NCBI GenBank assembly: GCA_002450895.1 | Contig: DKAR01000229.1 | Span: forward strand, 1 to 7,458 | Direction: 5' to 3' | DNA from: Proteobacteria bacterium UBA6921 | GTDB taxonomy: Bacteria; Pseudomonadota; Gammaproteobacteria; SG8-11 | Length of the DNA: 7,458 bases | Shown: piece after piece, positions 4,765-7,458 of the stretch | How the letters are laid out: every line of letters starts with the position of its first letter | Numbering within the stretch: position 1 is the first letter of the stretch | Translations under genes and position numbers: made by a program | The notes under the pieces: model-generated | What the model was told of the DNA's origin: nothing | Databases searched by the model: none | Seen by the model: only the letters and a program-made list of their open reading frames with translations

Positions 4765-7458
4765 GGCGCGCGTGCCTTTTCGAAACGCGCCTCAAGCTTT
4801 TTGCGATCGGAGGATGAAAGCGGTCCGACACGCAGCCACTCGCGGCGAATTTCGGCAACCTCGTCACCGCCACCGGATCGCTCATTCGCACCACCCAGCT
4901 TGCGCGCCAATCGTTCGACCTGAAATTGCATGCGTACGTCGCGTTGATCGGCCGGCGACTCCGCGCCGGTCGCAATTTCAAGACGCAAACACAGCTCTTC
5001 GGCAACGCGCCGCTGCTCTTCCTGTTTCTTTCGCAACTCTGCAATTGCCGCATCGCGACTTTGATGACTCAATGCATCCGCCAAAGAAATTGCACCTTTC
5101 AATCGCGCCGACAGCGCTGTTTCAAAGGCTTCCGCCAACGGCGCTTCGGATTGCCACGCACCTTCTGCCGTGCGCGCAGCGGCAGCAATGGCATCCGGCT
5201 CAAGCGCCAACGAGCCCGCAGCCTGGTCCAACTCATCTTCGAGCGTTGTGCAGATTCGCGACTTGCGCACCAGCGCTTCGGCGGCGGCGCGATGCTGCTC
5301 GGAGGCATGTGCGGCCAATTGCTTTTCAAAATCACGGACCGCACGGTCAAATCGCGCATGCAGCTTCTTTTCACTTTCACGCGGCACCGGTCCGATCGAT
5401 GCGTATTCGGACTTCAAAGCGGAAACGCGCCCGCGTGCGGTTGAAGCCGCTTCACCCGTGCGTCGGGCGATCTCTTCCAGTTCGGCACAGAGCGCTTCCT
5501 TGCCAGTGAGGTTGGACTGCCGTTGCTGGTCCTGTTCGTCGTAAACCGCTTTGCGCCGCGAAAACACCGCATTGATCTCGGTACGAAACTGATCCCACAA
5601 CGCCTGGACGTCCGTCGAAACGCCGATCCGCTTCCACTCGTCCTGCAGACCGCGCGCCGCCGTCACCGCGTCATTGACCGCCCGTCCATCGATTTCCGCG
5701 CCCGCAATGGACGCAGCGAGTTGTCGGGCCCGCTTGATCAAGGCCTCCTTCCTGAACTTGTTACGATTGCGCTCCTTGTTCAGATGCTGTTCCAAGTCTG
5801 CAATCGCCGTCTTGAAGCGCGAATCCAACGACTTCTTGCGCGACCGGTCGATGGCCCCCGGCCTTTCCCATTTGCGCTGCGCATCGCGCAGCATGCGTTC
5901 CGCACCGTCCCAGTCCGCGTTCTCCCAATCGGTGTCAGCAACAAACTTTTCCAGGCTCGCGCAGAGCGTGTCCAGGCGACCTGCATTGGCAGACCGTTGT
6001 TCACGCTCTTTCTCAAAACGTGCCGCACACGGCGCGTAGGCCGCGGTGCATGCGGCATCAAAACGCTCCCACAATGCCTTGGCCTCAGGATTGTCCGTCG
6101 CCCCGAGCTTCTTCCATTGCTCGCGGGCAATCCGTACCTGCTCCGCGATGTCTCGGTGATTCAACTCAGCGGCTGGCGTCTCCTGGACTTCGCGCGCCAT
6201 ATCCTCGGCCGCCTGAACCAGCTGCTCCTTGACCGGCGCGCCCGCCCAGCGTTTCCACTTGGACCATTCACGCAATTGCTTGGAAGCCGCGTTGAATCGC
6301 GCCAACAACGCCGTAGATCGAAGCGCGCCAAGTTCGCGCGAGTCCATGGCATCCAGTTCATTCTGGACGTCGCGCTGCGCAGAATGCGCGGCCGCGGTTA
6401 AGCCCGCGGCGATGTGCTCTTCCAGCGATTGCATGAGCGACTCAATCTTCGAGCGTCGTTCGCGAACTTTTTCGGCGACCTCCGCGTGTTGCGAACGTAA
6501 CCCCTGAATGACTTCCCGAATTTGCGCCTTCAGCGCCGCATGACGATCGCCGGGGGTATCGCGCAGCGGTCGTTCAATGGCCTCAATCTGTTTTGGCGTC
6601 GCATTGGCAGTCTGGGCAAGCTGTTTGGCTTCTTGCAGGAGTTCACGCAGTTTGCCCGCTTCAGCACGCCAGTGCGCGGACTGCTCGGCGTAACCTGCGA
6701 GCTCGCTGGCCACGCGTTTGAATCGCGCGGACCACGGCCCTTCCTTATCAGCCGGCAGGGACTCGAGATCGCCCCACGCGGAGTTCATTGTGAGCAGCAA
6801 CTGCCGCAAGGTGGCGTCGTCGTCGACCGGTTCGGTGCGCGCGCCCAGTTCAGTCAGTTGCGCTTCGAGGCGCTCGCAAATTTCGCGCTTTCTCTCCTCA
6901 AGTTCCGCATGATGCGCCGCACGCGCTTGTTCTTCGTCCTTCACGCGGGCATGGGCTGCAAGCCTTTCCTCGGCAACAGCATTCGCAGACTCGTAACGCG
7001 TTCGCAGCTCCGCATCAAACTCGCCTGCCTCGGCTAACTGCCACTTTTCCAATATTTGCGACCACTCAGTACGAATCGGCGCCAAACGTGCGGGAATGGA
7101 TTCGAGGTCGCTGACGTCGTGGAGCGCCTCCATTGCGGCGCAAACACCGCGCGCGGAGTTTCTCAGCTGATTTGGCAGTTCTTCGCGTTGCTGCAACTCG
7201 GCCAATCGATCGCGAACAACCGCATGGACACGCTTGTCCTTGCCACGCGCACCCTTCGCCACGCGCTCAAGCGTGGAGCGCTGTGTGATGCGATGAGCGG
7301 CCTGCGCGCGAAGTTCGGCGTCCGGATCCTGCAAAGCAATGTCGCCCAGCAGCGCATCGCGATCCACCCGCTGCTGCGCTGCGAGACGCATTGTCCGCTC
7401 CGCTGCGCTGCGGGCAATCTGCTCAATGATCTTCAAATCAGAAATGGCCTGCAGGCGG
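4761..7458 (-). CDS. Long DUF349 protein (5' end outside window)
   Basis: A large, almost entirely helical cytoplasmic protein of unknown function. Counting from the in-frame TTG at 7436 there are 891 residues, but the frame stays open to the window edge and reads RLQAISDL just before the TTG, so the true start is probably upstream. The N-terminal 95 residues resemble HEAT-like helical repeats (ALLGDIALQDPDAELRAQA, VRDRLAEL). DUF349-type units, marked by W-K-x-(L/I)G then a W/L-xx-RF helix, are clear at about 438-478, 519-553, 599-634, 675-706 and 864-888. Worn copies lie near 221-249 and 758-780. A W-x-x-WKRWAGAPVKEQL segment at about 391-405 is typical of the gammaproteobacterial long form. 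Ala, Arg and Glu dominate, there is no signal peptide or membrane span, and long coiled coils are likely. Its stop overlaps the oxidoreductase start by four bases. The family call is firm; no function can be given. Confidence 0.88.
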   Translation of the reverse strand, partial: RLQAISDLKIIEQIARSAAERTMRLAAQQRVDRDALLGDIALQDPDAELRAQAAHRITQRSTLERVAKGARGKDKRVHAVVRDRLAELQQREELPNQLRNSARGVCAAMEALHDVSDLESIPARLAPIRTEWSQILEKWQLAEAGEFDAELRTRYESANAVAEERLAAHARVKDEEQARAAHHAELEERKREICERLEAQLTELGARTEPVDDDATLRQLLLTMNSAWGDLESLPADKEGPWSARFKRVASELAGYAEQSAHWRAEAGKLRELLQEAKQLAQTANATPKQIEAIERPLRDTPGDRHAALKAQIREVIQGLRSQHAEVAEKVRERRSKIESLMQSLEEHIAAGLTAAAHSAQRDVQNELDAMDSRELGALRSTALLARFNAASKQLREWSKWKRWAGAPVKEQLVQAAEDMAREVQETPAAELNHRDIAEQVRIAREQWKKLGATDNPEAKALWERFDAACTAAYAPCAARFEKEREQRSANAGRLDTLCASLEKFVADTDWENADWDGAERMLRDAQRKWERPGAIDRSRKKSLDSRFKTAIADLEQHLNKERNRNKFRKEALIKRARQLAASIAGAEIDGRAVNDAVTAARGLQDEWKRIGVSTDVQALWDQFRTEINAVFSRRKAVYDEQDQQRQSNLTGKEALCAELEEIARRTGEAASTARGRVSALKSEYASIGPVPRESEKKLHARFDRAVRDFEKQLAAHASEQHRAAAEALVRKSRICTTLEDELDQAAGSLALEPDAIAAAARTAEGAWQSEAPLAEAFETALSARLKGAISLADALSHQSRDAAIAELRKKQEEQRRVAEELCLRLEIATGAESPADQRDVRMQFQVERLARKLGGANERSGGGDEVAEIRREWLRVGPLSSSDRKKLEARFEKARAP

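Noticed and set aside
4631..6401. Long open frames on the + strand opposite the DUF349 gene (4631-5509 and 5523-6401, about 292 codons each)
   Set aside because: They lie antisense to a well-supported DUF349 gene, are rich in Arg, Pro and Ser or show no domain pattern, and lack ribosome sites. They are by-products of GC-rich codon use on the other strand.
1..7458. CRISPR array, insertion sequence, tRNA gene, prophage or defence system
   Set aside because: No regularly spaced direct repeats, transposase-like reading frame, terminal inverted repeats, cloverleaf sequence or defence-type domains were seen on either strand.

Overview
The window is an ordinary-looking GC-rich bacterial chromosome segment, tightly packed with six protein genes. 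The combination of a di-haem cytochrome c4, a YgiM-like SH3 protein (TIGR04211 type) and a very long DUF349 protein with an N-terminal helical-repeat region points to a gammaproteobacterium. I cannot place it more finely. I see no mobile element, CRISPR array, rRNA or tRNA gene, toxin-antitoxin pair or phage gene, and no clear sign of recent transfer.

Layout. Positions 1-1556 (+ strand) hold the end of an arginine-biosynthesis operon: the C-terminal half of an ArgD-type aminotransferase, then a complete ornithine carbamoyltransferase (argF). A 7-bp hairpin carrying the argD stop codon in its loop lies between them. A bidirectional terminator (1569-1593) separates argF from the convergent cytochrome c4 gene (1615-2238, - strand). 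The cytochrome gene has a near-consensus sigma70 promoter (TTGACG-N17-TATAGT, 2347-2319) and a strong ribosome binding site. The 265-base divergent gap 2239-2503 contains that promoter, a structured leader and two further small inverted repeats. It serves the cytochrome on one side and the SH3/coiled-coil membrane protein (2504-3175, + strand) on the other.

From 3181 to the right edge everything is on the - strand and reads as one operon: the DUF349 protein (4761 to beyond 7458, its 5' end outside the window), an MDR-family NAD(P)-dependent oxidoreductase overlapping it by 4 bases (ATGA), and a small two-helix membrane protein starting 3 bases after the oxidoreductase stop. This operon runs tail to tail into the SH3 gene with only 5 bases between stop codons, beside a perfect 10-bp hairpin.

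Function. argD and argF supply successive parts of the route from N-acetylglutamate semialdehyde to citrulline. Cytochrome c4 is a periplasmic electron carrier. The SH3 protein looks like a membrane-anchored periplasmic protein. The DUF349/oxidoreductase/membrane-protein operon has no established joint role that I can state. No clearly new system is visible; the items of interest are regulatory-scale structures and the uncharacterised DUF349 operon.
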